Assembly (NCBI GenBank): GCA_020632955.1
Contig: JACKEO010000001.1
Coordinates: forward strand, 186,001 to 250,000
Source of the DNA: Alphaproteobacteria bacterium
GTDB taxonomy: Bacteria > Myxococcota_A > UBA796 > GCA-2862545
Direction of reading: 5' to 3'
Length of the DNA stretch: 64,000 nucleotides
Below are positions 57,006 to 64,000 of the stretch, in pieces (positions within the stretch are counted from its first letter, which is position 1; each line of letters begins with the position of its first letter). The position numbers were made by a program, and so were the translations under genes. The notes under the pieces are model-generated. The model was not told the DNA's origin and did not search any database. It saw nothing but the letters and a program-made list of their open reading frames with translations.

Positions 57006-58252
57006 CAGGCGTGCAGGCTCCCTGGGTAGACCGGGTGGGCGCTGCAGAGCTCCAGCACCTGCCCGCGGATGGCGGCGAGCGCCGCCGCGTCGTCGCGCGC
57101 GTGGAGCGCATCGACGATCCAGTCCGCCACCTGGCGGCAGTCGTCGGTGCCGAGGCCGCGCGTGGTGATCGCGGGCGTGCCCAGCCGGATGCCGCTGGTG
57201 ACGAAGGGGCTGCGCCGCTCGCCGGGCACCGTGTTCTTGTTGCAGGTGATGCCGGCGTGCTCGAGGGCGGCCTCGCCCTCCTTGCCGCTGCAGAGGTCGC
57301 CGAGATCCACCAGCACCAGGTGGTTGTCGGTGCCGCCCGACACCAGCGTGAGGCCGCGCTCGATCAGGCGGCTGGCCAGCACCTGCGCGTTGTCGACCAC
57401 CGCCTGCGCGTACGACAGGAAGGAGGGCTGCAGCGCCTCGCGGAAGGCCACGGCCTTGCCCGCGATGACGTGCATGAGCGGCCCGCCCTGGTTGCCCGGG
57501 AACACGGCCTTGTTGACGGCCTTCGTCCACTCCTCGCTCGTGAGGATGAGGCCGCCGCGCGGCCCCCGGAGCGTCTTGTGCGTGGTGGTGGTGACCACGT
57601 GGCAGTGGGGCACCGGATCGGGGTGCAGCCCGGTGCAGACGAGGCCGGCCACGTGGGCGATGTCGGCGATGAGGAAGGCACCCACCTCGTCGGCGATGGC
57701 CCGGAAGGCGGCGAAGTCCCAGGCGCGCGCGTAGGCGGACGCGCCGGTGACGATGAGCTTCGGCTTCTCGGCCCGCGCGATGCGCCGCACCTCGTCCATG
57801 TCGATGCGCCCGGTGACCGGGTCGACCCCGTAGTGGACCGCCTTGTAGATCAGGCCCGAGGCGTTCACCGGCGAGCCGTGGGTGAGGTGGCCGCCATGCG
57901 ACAGGTCGAGGCCGAGGATGGTGTCGCCCGGCTCGAGCATCGCCAGGTACACGGCCTGGTTGGCCTGGGCGCCCGAGTGCGGCTGCACGTTCGCGCCCGC
58001 CGACCCGAACAGCTCCATCGCGCGCTCGCGGGCCAGCCGCTCCACCACGTCGACGTGCTCGCAGCCCCCGTAGTAGCGCCGGCCCGGCAGGCCCTCGGCG
58101 TACTTGTTCGTGAGCACGGAGCCCACCGCCTGCAGCACCGGCACCGAGGTGTAGTTCTCGGACGCGATGAGCTCGAGGCCGTCCTCCTGGCGCCGCAGCT
58201 CGGCGAGGATGGCGTCGTGGACGGCAGGATCGGCGGTGGCCAGCGGCTCCAT
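57005..58252 (-). CDS. glyA: Serine hydroxymethyltransferase
   Basis: 415 residues. PLP enzyme that interconverts serine and glycine with THF, so it connects to the glycine cleavage and folD genes at the left end. Motifs include LELIASENYTSVPVLQAVGS, HSGAQANQAVYLAML and the PLP lysine in TTTTHKTLRGPRGG. AGGAG lies upstream of the ATG. The 229-base gap 58253-58481 to rpiB holds short repeats and no gene. Confidence 0.98.
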   Translation of the reverse strand: MEPLATADPAVHDAILAELRRQEDGLELIASENYTSVPVLQAVGSVLTNKYAEGLPGRRYYGGCEHVDVVERLARERAMELFGSAGANVQPHSGAQANQAVYLAMLEPGDTILGLDLSHGGHLTHGSPVNASGLIYKAVHYGVDPVTGRIDMDEVRRIARAEKPKLIVTGASAYARAWDFAAFRAIADEVGAFLIADIAHVAGLVCTGLHPDPVPHCHVVTTTTHKTLRGPRGGLILTSEEWTKAVNKAVFPGNQGGPLMHVIAGKAVAFREALQPSFLSYAQAVVDNAQVLASRLIERGLTLVSGGTDNHLVLVDLGDLCSGKEGEAALEHAGITCNKNTVPGERRSPFVTSGIRLGTPAITTRGLGTDDCRQVADWIVDALHARDDAAALAAIRGQVLELCSAHPVYPGSLHA

Positions 58253-58409
58253 GGGCTCTCCTGGGCGGGATGCGGTCGCGCGTGGTGGCACGGGGTCGGG
58301 GCACGGTGGTGCAGTCGGCCGTGCCACCCCCGCCCTCGACGGGCCGCGGCACGTAACCGCTACACACCCGCCGGGCCCCGTGCGTGGCCGCACCCCGCGG
58401 CTGGGCCGC

Positions 58410-58483
58410 GATCCCAAGCCCGCGGCGCGATCGGGCCCGCGGCACGATCGGGCCTGCGCCGCGATCGGGCCTGCGCCGCGATC
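58410..58483. repeat. Short 17-base tandem repeats between rpiB and glyA
   Basis: GATC-centred units (GATCGGGCCTGCGCCGC) begin at 58446 and 58463, with diverged copies at 58410 and 58429 and a partial one at 58480. The last copy runs into the rpiB stop codon. The spacing is 17 bases except for the first (19). Confidence 0.75.
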
Positions 58484-58922
58484 AGCCCTCGTCGCCGCCT
58501 TCCATCTTGGCGACGCGACGGCCATGACGGCCGCCCTCGAACGCGGTGGCCACCCAGGCGTCGACGCAGGCGAGCGCGAGGCCCGGACCCACCACGCGCT
58601 CGCCGAGGCAGAGCACGCGCGCGTCGTTGTGCGCCGCCACCATGCGCGCGGAGAACGTGTCGGACACCACCGCCGCGCGGACGCCGGGGACCTTGTTCGC
58701 GGTCATCGCCATGCCCTGCCCGGTGCCGCAGACCAGCACGCCGCGGTCGACCTCGCCCGAGGCCACCAGCGTGGCGACCCGGCGCGCGAAGTCCGGGTAG
58801 TCGCACGAGGTGGTCTCGTGGGTGCCCACGTCGACCACGTCGTGGTCGTTCGCGAGCAGGTGCGCGGCGATCAGCTTCTTCAGGGAGAGGCCGGCGTGGT
58901 CGGAGCCCACGGCGATCTTCAT
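58482..58922 (-). CDS. rpiB: Ribose-5-phosphate isomerase B
   Basis: 146 residues. It isomerises ribose 5-phosphate and ribulose 5-phosphate. MKIAVGSDHAGLSLKKLI carries the SDHAG substrate motif, and VLVCGTGQGMAMTANKVPGV holds the catalytic Cys. HNDARVLCLGERVVGPGLAL is also typical. rpiB next to glyA is a common arrangement. It supplies ribulose 5-phosphate, the substrate of RibB two operon genes on. Confidence 0.95.
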   Translation of the reverse strand: MKIAVGSDHAGLSLKKLIAAHLLANDHDVVDVGTHETTSCDYPDFARRVATLVASGEVDRGVLVCGTGQGMAMTANKVPGVRAAVVSDTFSARMVAAHNDARVLCLGERVVGPGLALACVDAWVATAFEGGRHGRRVAKMEGGDEG

Positions 58923-58986
58923 GACGACTCCACGGCGCGGGGAGCGCCAGCGAGCGTGGGGGGGCGGGCTGCCCGGGGGCGGAGGC

Positions 58987-59229
58987 CTAGAGCAGGGTCT
59001 TGCGGATGAAGCGCGTGGCGTCCTCGACCGTGCGGAGCTTCTCCGCCTCGTCGTCGGGGATCTTGATGTCGAACTCCTTCTCGATCGCGAAGATGGTCTC
59101 CACGATGCCGAGGGAGTCGGCCTGCAGATCGTGCACGAAGGAGGCGTGCGGCCGGACCTCCGCGAGGGGCTTCTTGAGCGCCTCGGCGATGATGCGCTGG
59201 ACCCGCTGCGCGATCTCGTCGTCGGACAT
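58987..59229 (-). CDS. acpP: Acyl carrier protein
   Basis: 80 residues, acidic, four-helix. The phosphopantetheine serine is in HDLQADSLGIVETIFAIEKE (Ser39). Most housekeeping ACPs have DSLDxVEL at that place, so Gly-Ile and the VET are small deviations. It follows plsX by 23 bases. ACP feeds acyl chains to PlsX, which fits the pairing. Confidence 0.9.
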   Translation of the reverse strand: MSDDEIAQRVQRIIAEALKKPLAEVRPHASFVHDLQADSLGIVETIFAIEKEFDIKIPDDEAEKLRTVEDATRFIRKTLL

Positions 59230-59252
59230 GCACCTCTCCGCGCGAGACGCCG

Positions 59253-60254
59253 TCAACCGGGCCCCGGGCGAGCCGCGAGACCGCGGGCGACGGCACCGAC
59301 CAGCCCGTGGCCGTGGGCATAATGTGCAAGCTGGATCGCCGCACGCACCGCCACGGGGTCGGCGCGACCGTGCGCCACGACCACGGGCGCGGGCACCCCG
59401 AGCAGCAGCGCACCGCCCCGCGAGCGCCAGTCCAGCTCGTCCCGCAGGGCGCGCGCGGCAGGACGCAGGAGGAGCCCGGCGAGGCGGCCCCGGAGGTCGC
59501 CGCGGATCGCATCGCCCGCCACGCGCCGGAGCATGCCGATGACGCCCTCGGCCGTCTTCAGCAGGATGTTGCCCGTGAAGCCGTCCGAGACGAGCACGTC
59601 GCAGGCACCCGCGAAGGCGGCGTCGGGCTCCACGTTCCCCACGAAGTCCAGGGGGAGCGCCTCGATCAGGGGGGCGGACTCCTGCACGAGCCGGTTGCCC
59701 TTGCCCGGCTCCGACCCGTTCGACAGCAGCCCCACCCGCGGCGCGTCCATGCCGAGCACCCGCGCGTAGGCCTCGCCGAGCAGGGCGAAGGAGGCGAGGT
59801 GGTGGGGCTGCGCGTCGGTGGTGGTGCCGATGTCCACCAGCACCAGCGTGCCGCCGTCGGAGCGGGGCAGCGACGTGGCGATCGCCGGCCGGTCGACGCC
59901 CTCGACCCGCCCCAGCTCGAGGACCGCCGCGAAGAGCGTGGCACCGGAGTTCCCGGCCGACACCGCCCCGCAGGCGCGCCCCTCGGCGACCAGACGGAGG
60001 GCCACGCGGACGCTCGCGTCGTCGAGACGCTTGGCGTCCCCGGGCTTCGCGTCCATGCCCACCACGTCGGCGGCGTGGACGATCTGCACCCCGGACGACG
60101 CGGGCAGCAGCGGACGCAGCTCGGCCTCGTGGCCGACCAGGATCACGCCCAGGCCGGCCTCGTGGGCCAGGACCGCTCCCTCGACGAGGGCGCCCGGCGC
60201 CAGGTCGCCGCCCATCGCGTCCACGGCGACGACGGGACGCGGGGAGACGACCAC
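59253..60254 (-). CDS. plsX: Phosphate acyltransferase PlsX
   Basis: 333 residues. It makes acyl-phosphate from acyl-ACP for phospholipid synthesis. Motifs VVAVDAMGGDLAPGALVEGA, VSAGNSGATLFAAVLELGR, VGLLSNGSEPGKGNRLVQE and VSDGFTGNILLKTAEG are all present. Start GTG, six bases after rpmF. The usual yceD-rpmF-plsX order holds, but fabH, fabD and fabG, which often follow, are absent; acpP comes directly. Confidence 0.96.
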   Translation of the reverse strand: MVVSPRPVVAVDAMGGDLAPGALVEGAVLAHEAGLGVILVGHEAELRPLLPASSGVQIVHAADVVGMDAKPGDAKRLDDASVRVALRLVAEGRACGAVSAGNSGATLFAAVLELGRVEGVDRPAIATSLPRSDGGTLVLVDIGTTTDAQPHHLASFALLGEAYARVLGMDAPRVGLLSNGSEPGKGNRLVQESAPLIEALPLDFVGNVEPDAAFAGACDVLVSDGFTGNILLKTAEGVIGMLRRVAGDAIRGDLRGRLAGLLLRPAARALRDELDWRSRGGALLLGVPAPVVVAHGRADPVAVRAAIQLAHYAHGHGLVGAVARGLAARPGPG

Positions 60255-60260
60255 GCGCCG

Positions 60261-60470
60261 CTACTCGGCGGCGGGCTCGTCGGCGGCCGCCTCGGCAGCC
60301 GGGCGGACCACCAGGCCACGGTAGGTGCCGCAGGCCGTGCACACCCGGTGGCGGAGCTTGGGCTCCCCGCAGCTCGGGCAGTACTCGATCGCAGCGCTGA
60401 ACTTGATCGCGTCGTGGGCGCGGCGCATGTCGCGGCGGCGGCGCGAGGTCTTCTTCTTGGGGACGGCCAT
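60261..60470 (-). CDS. rpmF: 50S ribosomal protein L32, zinc-ribbon form
   Basis: 69 residues. MAVPKKKTSRRRRDMRRAHD is diagnostic. Two CxxC pairs (CPSCG, CTACG: Cys31, 34, 44, 47) show the zinc-binding version. GGAG lies upstream of the ATG. A short Ala/Glu tail follows the usual end. Confidence 0.97.
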   Translation of the reverse strand: MAVPKKKTSRRRRDMRRAHDAIKFSAAIEYCPSCGEPKLRHRVCTACGTYRGLVVRPAAEAAADEPAAE

Positions 60471-60501
60471 GACGAACTCCGAAGGGGCGGGGGGCCTGCG
60501 C

Positions 60502-61041
60502 CTAGCTGCGATCCTTGCCGAGCTGGCGCAGCACGGCGAAGGCGGGGTGGCCGACGACGTCGTCGGCCGGAGTCTCGGTGCGACCGAGCTCGCAGGAGAT
60601 GCCCCCCTGCGCGGCCGCGCACGTAACACGGTCTGGCGCGGCGAGCGCGAAGGCCTCTGCGAGGATGTCGCCGATCTCGAGTCCCGTGCCGTCGAAGAAG
60701 CCCTCGTCGAGGTCGTCGGCCGACAGCTCCACCTCGCCGGAGGCGGGCGCCTCGGCCGTGGGGCGGTAGCCCAGGCGCGTGTCGACCTCGACCACCAGAT
60801 CCACGGGCTCGCCGCAGCGGGCGCAGGGCAGCTCGACGCGGGCACGCCCGCGCACGAAGGCGCGGACGCCGGTGCCGTCCCGCTTGAGCCGCAGCTCGCC
60901 GGACAGCTCGGTGGGCGTGGCCTCGAGGGCCAGGGCCACCGGGGCCACGAGGGAGGGGTCGTCGAGCCCGTAGGCCACCACGCGACCGCGACTGGGGATG
61001 TCCTCGACCTCGACGCGCACGTCCTCTCCCGGTGCCCGCAC
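60502..61041 (-). CDS. yceD: YceD/DUF177 family protein (23S rRNA accumulation)
   Basis: 179 residues. The YceD signature, ELPCARCGEPVDLVVEVD with C-x2-C, is followed by an acidic segment (VELSADDLDEGFFDGTGLEI) and ILAEAFALA. The plant and bacterial family is linked to 23S rRNA accumulation. It is the usual upstream partner of rpmF. First gene of the yceD-rpmF-plsX-acpP operon. Confidence 0.88.
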   Translation of the reverse strand: MRAPGEDVRVEVEDIPSRGRVVAYGLDDPSLVAPVALALEATPTELSGELRLKRDGTGVRAFVRGRARVELPCARCGEPVDLVVEVDTRLGYRPTAEAPASGEVELSADDLDEGFFDGTGLEIGDILAEAFALAAPDRVTCAAAQGGISCELGRTETPADDVVGHPAFAVLRQLGKDRS

Positions 61042-61114
61042 GCAAACCCGCGCGGACTAGCCGCGTTCCAGGCGGATCGCAAGCGAGTGGATCCTCCCGT
61101 GCACGCGCAGATGG

Positions 61115-61142
61115 TTGACACGTGCCGGGCGCTGGATAGAAG
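61115..61142 (+). promoter_or_regulatory. Promoter of the tRNA-Gln/tRNA-Glu cluster
   Basis: TTGACA (61115-61120), a perfect -35, is followed after 16 bases by TAGAAG (61137-61142), 14 bases before the tRNA-Gln gene. The window between the divergent yceD and the tRNA genes is short, so this is the natural site. Confidence 0.7.
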
Positions 61143-61156
61143 CCGCCGGCCGATGC

Positions 61157-61229
61157 TGACCCGTGGTCGAATTGGCAAGACGTCTGGTTCTGGCCCAGAA
61201 GGTTCCAGGTTCGAGTCCTGGCGGGTCAA
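61157..61229 (+). tRNA. tRNA-Gln (CTG)
   Basis: Acceptor TGACCCG pairs with CGGGTCA, discriminator A. The anticodon stem TCTGG/CCAGA holds loop TTCTGGC (anticodon CTG, reading CAG). The T arm is TCCAG-GTTCGAG-TCCTGG-like with the invariant TTCGA. CCA is not encoded. Six bases separate it from the next tRNA. Confidence 0.93.
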
Positions 61230-61235
61230 CTCGGA

Positions 61236-61307
61236 GGTCCCATCGTCTAGCGGTTAGGACACCGCCCTCTCACGGCGGAGACAGGGGTTCGATTCCCCTT
61301 GGGACTA
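61236..61307 (+). tRNA. tRNA-Glu (CTC)
   Basis: Acceptor GGTCCCA pairs with TGGGACT (one G:T pair). The anticodon stem CCGCC/GGCGG has loop CTCTCAC, anticodon CTC for GAG. The T arm contains AGGGG-TTCGATT-CCCCT. Very similar to the second tRNA-Glu downstream. Confidence 0.94.
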
Positions 61308-61314
61308 CTCGCTC

Positions 61315-61347
61315 GACGCCCGGTCAGGTGCACCCTGGCCGGGCGTC
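61315..61347 (+). terminator. Hairpin between the two tRNA-Glu genes
   Basis: GACGCCCGG (61315-61323) and CCGGGCGTC (61339-61347) form a perfect nine-base stem, with CAGG/CCTG pairing inside the loop. No T-run follows. It may be a processing signal of the tRNA precursor or a terminator. Confidence 0.5.
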
Positions 61348-61383
61348 TCCGCATCGGGGTCTGCCAGAACGGCCCCGCCTCAA

Positions 61384-61455
61384 GCTCCCATCGTCCAGAG
61401 GTCAGGACGCCGGCCTTTCACGCCGGAGACAGGGGTTCGATTCCCCTTGGGAGCG
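61384..61455 (+). tRNA. tRNA-Glu (TTC)
   Basis: Acceptor GCTCCCA pairs with TGGGAGC, discriminator G. The anticodon stem CCGGC/GCCGG has loop CTTTCAC, anticodon TTC for GAA. D and T arms are nearly the same as in the tRNA-Glu (CTC) upstream. Confidence 0.94.
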
Positions 61456-61476
61456 CCATGTGCGCACGCCGCGGCA

Positions 61477-63615
61477 TCACCGCGGCAGCGCGCCCAGCGG
61501 CCAGGTGAGCGCGGCGCGCCCCGCGGGTGCGTCGGGCCGCTCCGCCAGCTCCATGATGCCCTGCCCCAGGTCCTGCGGGCGGAGGTGCAGCGCCATCCGC
61601 ACCGGGCCCGCTGGCGGACGCACGCCGCGCGCGGCGAGCGGCGTGGCCGCGGCCTCGAAGCCCACGAGGCGGGTGGCGAGGGGCACGCGCACCTCCGCCC
61701 CGTCGGCCCCCTGGAGCACCACCTCCAGCTCGCCCACGAGGCGGGATCCGAGCCAGCCGATGTTGAAGCTGGAGCCCCGGAGGGCCTCGGCGTGCAGCAC
61801 CAGGTCGAGCGTGCCGTCCGCGGCCCGGAGCACGTCGAGCCCCACCAGGAGCGGCGCGGCGCCCGGGTCGTCCTCGGGCACCACGCCCACGAAGCGCGTG
61901 CCCCCGGGCAGCGGCTGCACGACCACCTCGCCCGGCGCGCGGCCGAGCCCGAGCCGGCGCACCTCGGCCTCCGCGGGCGGCAGCACGTAGCGGTCGACGA
62001 GGGTGCTGGGACAGGTGGTGCCGGCGTGCTCCACCCGCAGCACGCGCTCGGAGCCCGAGAGGCGCCCGAGCTCCTCCACGACCGGCGCGTCCCAGGCGTC
62101 GGAGAGGTGGGTGCGCACGTCCTCCTCCAGGGCCGCGGCCTCGGCGTCCAGCGGCGCCCCCACCAGCACCACGAAGCACGGTGGCGGCTGGCTGCCCGGG
62201 AAGTCCGCGCCCTCGCGGGCGAGCAGGAAGTCCACCCCGTCCAGCGCCACGCTCGACCACGAGCCGCCCGCCACGCCGGCGACCACCGTGCGCCCGGCGA
62301 GCTCGGGCAGGCCGAGGGAGGTGAGGTCCTGCAGCTCCCGGAGGCGCCGATCGAAGGCCGGCCAGCCGTTCAGGCCGCTCGCCTCCTCCTGCCAGCGCCC
62401 CACCTGCTCCGCGGCGCGCCACCCGAGGCCCCCCACGAGCCACGCCACCATGCCCGCCTGCACGGCCCCGCGGGGTCGGAGCGCCTGCAGGAGGCGGGCC
62501 GCGCCCACGCCGCCCAGCACCGCGACGGCGGGCACGGCCACCGCCAGGTACCGCGCGTTGATCGGCAGCGTGACGTGGAGCTGCGGGTCGAAGAGCAGCG
62601 TGCCCACCGCGAGCCATGCCGCGGCCGCCAGCGGGCCGAGCAGCGTCAGGTCCTCCCCCACCCGCCGGCGCACCGCGGGCAGCAGGGCGCAGGGCGCCGC
62701 CAGCGCCGCGAGGCCGCCCAGCCAGGCCGCGGGCACGCGCACGGGGTCGAGCCAGGTGGGGTCGGGCACGTCCCGCATCCCCTGCCAGGTGCCCATCAGC
62801 AGCGCGGCCGAGGCCCGCGCGTCGGCGCCCGCACCGCGCCAGAACTGCGACGGGTCGGCGAGCTGGCGCACGGCGGGCTGGTCGAGCATGGCCCGACCTG
62901 CCGTCGCGCCGTCGGTGGCCTCGTGCAGCAGGAAGGGCGCGTAGAGCACGACCAGCACGGCGAGGGCGAGCGGGAGCTGGCGAAGCACCTCGCGCGGCCG
63001 CACCAGCACGGCCCCCACGAGCAGGCCGAGCCCCGCCGTGCCGCCCTGCAGGTGCATCTGGGCGCCCAGCCCGGTGCCCAGGGCCCAGAGCACCGCGGCG
63101 CGCCGACCGTCGCCGCGCGCCAGGCCCACGGCCCCCACGCAGGCCATCGCCACGAACAGCCCGAGGAAGGAGGGGTTCCACAGTCGCCAGGCGGTGGCCA
63201 CCGTGGCCGGCGCGAGCACCGTGAGCGCCATCGCGAGCCCTGCGGCCACCGGCCCCGCCGCCCGGCCCGCGAGCAGGCCGAGCAGCACCACCCCCACGGC
63301 GTCCTGGAGGAGGGCCTGCTGGAAGACCGCCGCAGGATCGCCCGTGAGCCAGGTCACCGGGGCCATCAGCCAGTACTGGGCGCCTCCCGGGATGGCTGCG
63401 GTGCTGCCCTGCGACAGCTCGGCACCCGTGACGGGCAGGTCGCGCAGCACGTGCCAGGCGCGGGCCAGATCGCGGTCGGCCCACACCGTGTAGGTGAACC
63501 CCGAGACCCAAGCGCGCACGATCAGCAACGCGAGCGCCCCGCCCACGAGGAGGCGGCCGCCGAGGCGTTCCACCCACGGTGCCGGCCCCGCGGGGCCCTC
63601 CGGGGCGGAGGTCAT
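61477..63615 (-). CDS. Polytopic membrane protein, GT-C glycosyltransferase-like
   Basis: 712 residues. About 11-12 hydrophobic helices fill residues 20-430. An early periplasmic loop WADRDLARAWHVLRDLPVTG has the acidic position found in GT-C enzymes, and an MHLQGGTAGLGLLVG region follows. The C-terminal 280 residues are a soluble, beta-rich domain. This layout fits lipid-linked sugar transferases (ArnT/PMT/RgtA type), but no family is certain. Start overlaps the upstream gene (ATGA). Its 3' end faces the tRNA genes. Confidence 0.65.
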   Translation of the reverse strand: MTSAPEGPAGPAPWVERLGGRLLVGGALALLIVRAWVSGFTYTVWADRDLARAWHVLRDLPVTGAELSQGSTAAIPGGAQYWLMAPVTWLTGDPAAVFQQALLQDAVGVVLLGLLAGRAAGPVAAGLAMALTVLAPATVATAWRLWNPSFLGLFVAMACVGAVGLARGDGRRAAVLWALGTGLGAQMHLQGGTAGLGLLVGAVLVRPREVLRQLPLALAVLVVLYAPFLLHEATDGATAGRAMLDQPAVRQLADPSQFWRGAGADARASAALLMGTWQGMRDVPDPTWLDPVRVPAAWLGGLAALAAPCALLPAVRRRVGEDLTLLGPLAAAAWLAVGTLLFDPQLHVTLPINARYLAVAVPAVAVLGGVGAARLLQALRPRGAVQAGMVAWLVGGLGWRAAEQVGRWQEEASGLNGWPAFDRRLRELQDLTSLGLPELAGRTVVAGVAGGSWSSVALDGVDFLLAREGADFPGSQPPPCFVVLVGAPLDAEAAALEEDVRTHLSDAWDAPVVEELGRLSGSERVLRVEHAGTTCPSTLVDRYVLPPAEAEVRRLGLGRAPGEVVVQPLPGGTRFVGVVPEDDPGAAPLLVGLDVLRAADGTLDLVLHAEALRGSSFNIGWLGSRLVGELEVVLQGADGAEVRVPLATRLVGFEAAATPLAARGVRPPAGPVRMALHLRPQDLGQGIMELAERPDAPAGRAALTWPLGALPR

Positions 63616-64000
63616 GCGGCCAGGTGCCCTGCGACCGCGAGGACCGCGCCGATGCCGAGCACGGCGAGCAGATCGACGAGGACCACCGCGCCGAGCAGGG
63701 GCACGATCGCCAGGGGCACGGCGAGGCGCGACAGCAGGCGGCCGCCCCCGACCACGGTGCCGCCGAGCGCACCGACCGTGCCCGGGAGCAGCTGGACCAG
63801 GGGCACCGGCACCAGCACGCCGAGCACCCCGCCCAGGGCCGCACCCGAGGCGGCCCCGGAGGCCGCGCTCACGGCGCGAACGCCCGCGAGGGGCGCGAAG
63901 GCCTGCGCCGCCGTGCCCGCCACGGCGAAGAGGGTGGCGACCCCGAGCGGGCCCCAGCCCACCGGCGCTCCCCAGCCCAGCAGCGCGTAGGCGGCGAGCC
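63612..64000 (-). CDS. Small membrane protein, 5' end outside window
   Basis: The frame remains open to the right window edge. A GTG at 63962 is possible, but LAAYALLGWGAP continues upstream in frame, so the gene probably begins beyond the window. The visible 128 residues are almost only hydrophobic (GVLGVLVPVPLVQLLPG, LAIVPLLGAVVLVDLLAVLG) with Gly/Ala-rich helices. I do not recognise it. ATGA overlap with the GT-C-like gene suggests that they work together. Confidence 0.6.
   Translation of the reverse strand, partial: LAAYALLGWGAPVGWGPLGVATLFAVAGTAAQAFAPLAGVRAVSAASGAASGAALGGVLGVLVPVPLVQLLPGTVGALGGTVVGGGRLLSRLAVPLAIVPLLGAVVLVDLLAVLGIGAVLAVAGHLAA

Overview
This is a very GC-rich, densely coded bacterial window whose gene content points to a myxobacterium-like (Myxococcota, formerly Deltaproteobacteria) organism. 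The pointers are a thrombospondin-type-3 repeat protein with a MYXO-CTERM-like tail, a VWA lipoprotein, tandem discoidin-like surface domains, Kelch and TPR lipoproteins, a beta-barrel/SppA fusion, and a TolQ/TolR/TPR/AgmX-type envelope machine resembling the Myxococcus Agl-Glt complex. Genes run in long co-directional operons. Many neighbours share 1-4 bases at stop and start (GTGA, ATGA, TGATG), so translational coupling is widespread.

Layout. 0-5.9 kb: glycine cleavage genes gcvT-gcvH-gcvP, then folD and an FmdB zinc ribbon (one-carbon metabolism). 5.9-8.8 kb: a lipase-like protein without its nucleophile, coupled to two ArsA/Get3-type ATPases. 8.8-16.2 kb: cell-surface and envelope proteins. 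16.2-19.9 kb: rsmI, yraN, rplS, trmD, rimM, a KH-domain gene and rpsP (translation). 19.9-25.5 kb: carboxyltransferase pccB, pgeF, lipoproteins and nadD. 25.5-28 kb: murI and an S41 protease. 28-32.7 kb: lolA, ftsK and a polysaccharide-export (OPX) gene. 32.8-46.5 kb: a large minus-strand envelope locus holding an outer-membrane barrel, a GltG/AgmX-like protein, ExbD, a second ExbD, ExbB/TolQ, a small secreted protein, a TPR lipoprotein, two large periplasmic TPR proteins and a coiled-coil secreted protein. 46.6-52.1 kb: dacB, the SppA fusion and a sigma-54 response regulator. 52.2-61.5 kb: tRNA-Phe, then a minus-strand housekeeping block (rpiB, glyA, nrdR, ribD, ribE, ribBX, ribH, nusB, ferredoxin; and yceD, rpmF, plsX, acpP), then tRNA-Gln and two tRNA-Glu genes. 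61.5-64 kb: a GT-C-like membrane protein and the end of another membrane protein.

Reading frames between about 25.9 and 38.9 kb are broken repeatedly, mostly by one-base changes beside C or G runs. They hit genes that should be intact (murI, lolA, ftsK, exbB). Outside this block every recognised gene is intact. I read the block as a stretch of poor consensus sequence, and I give whole-gene spans there with the frame changes noted.

The most interesting system is the 34-46.5 kb trans-envelope locus. It combines an inner-membrane proton-channel module, of which one ExbD has Asn in place of the usual membrane Asp, with a periplasmic TPR scaffold and a GltG/PglI-like energy-transducing protein. 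It lies beside an OPX protein and an outer-membrane barrel.
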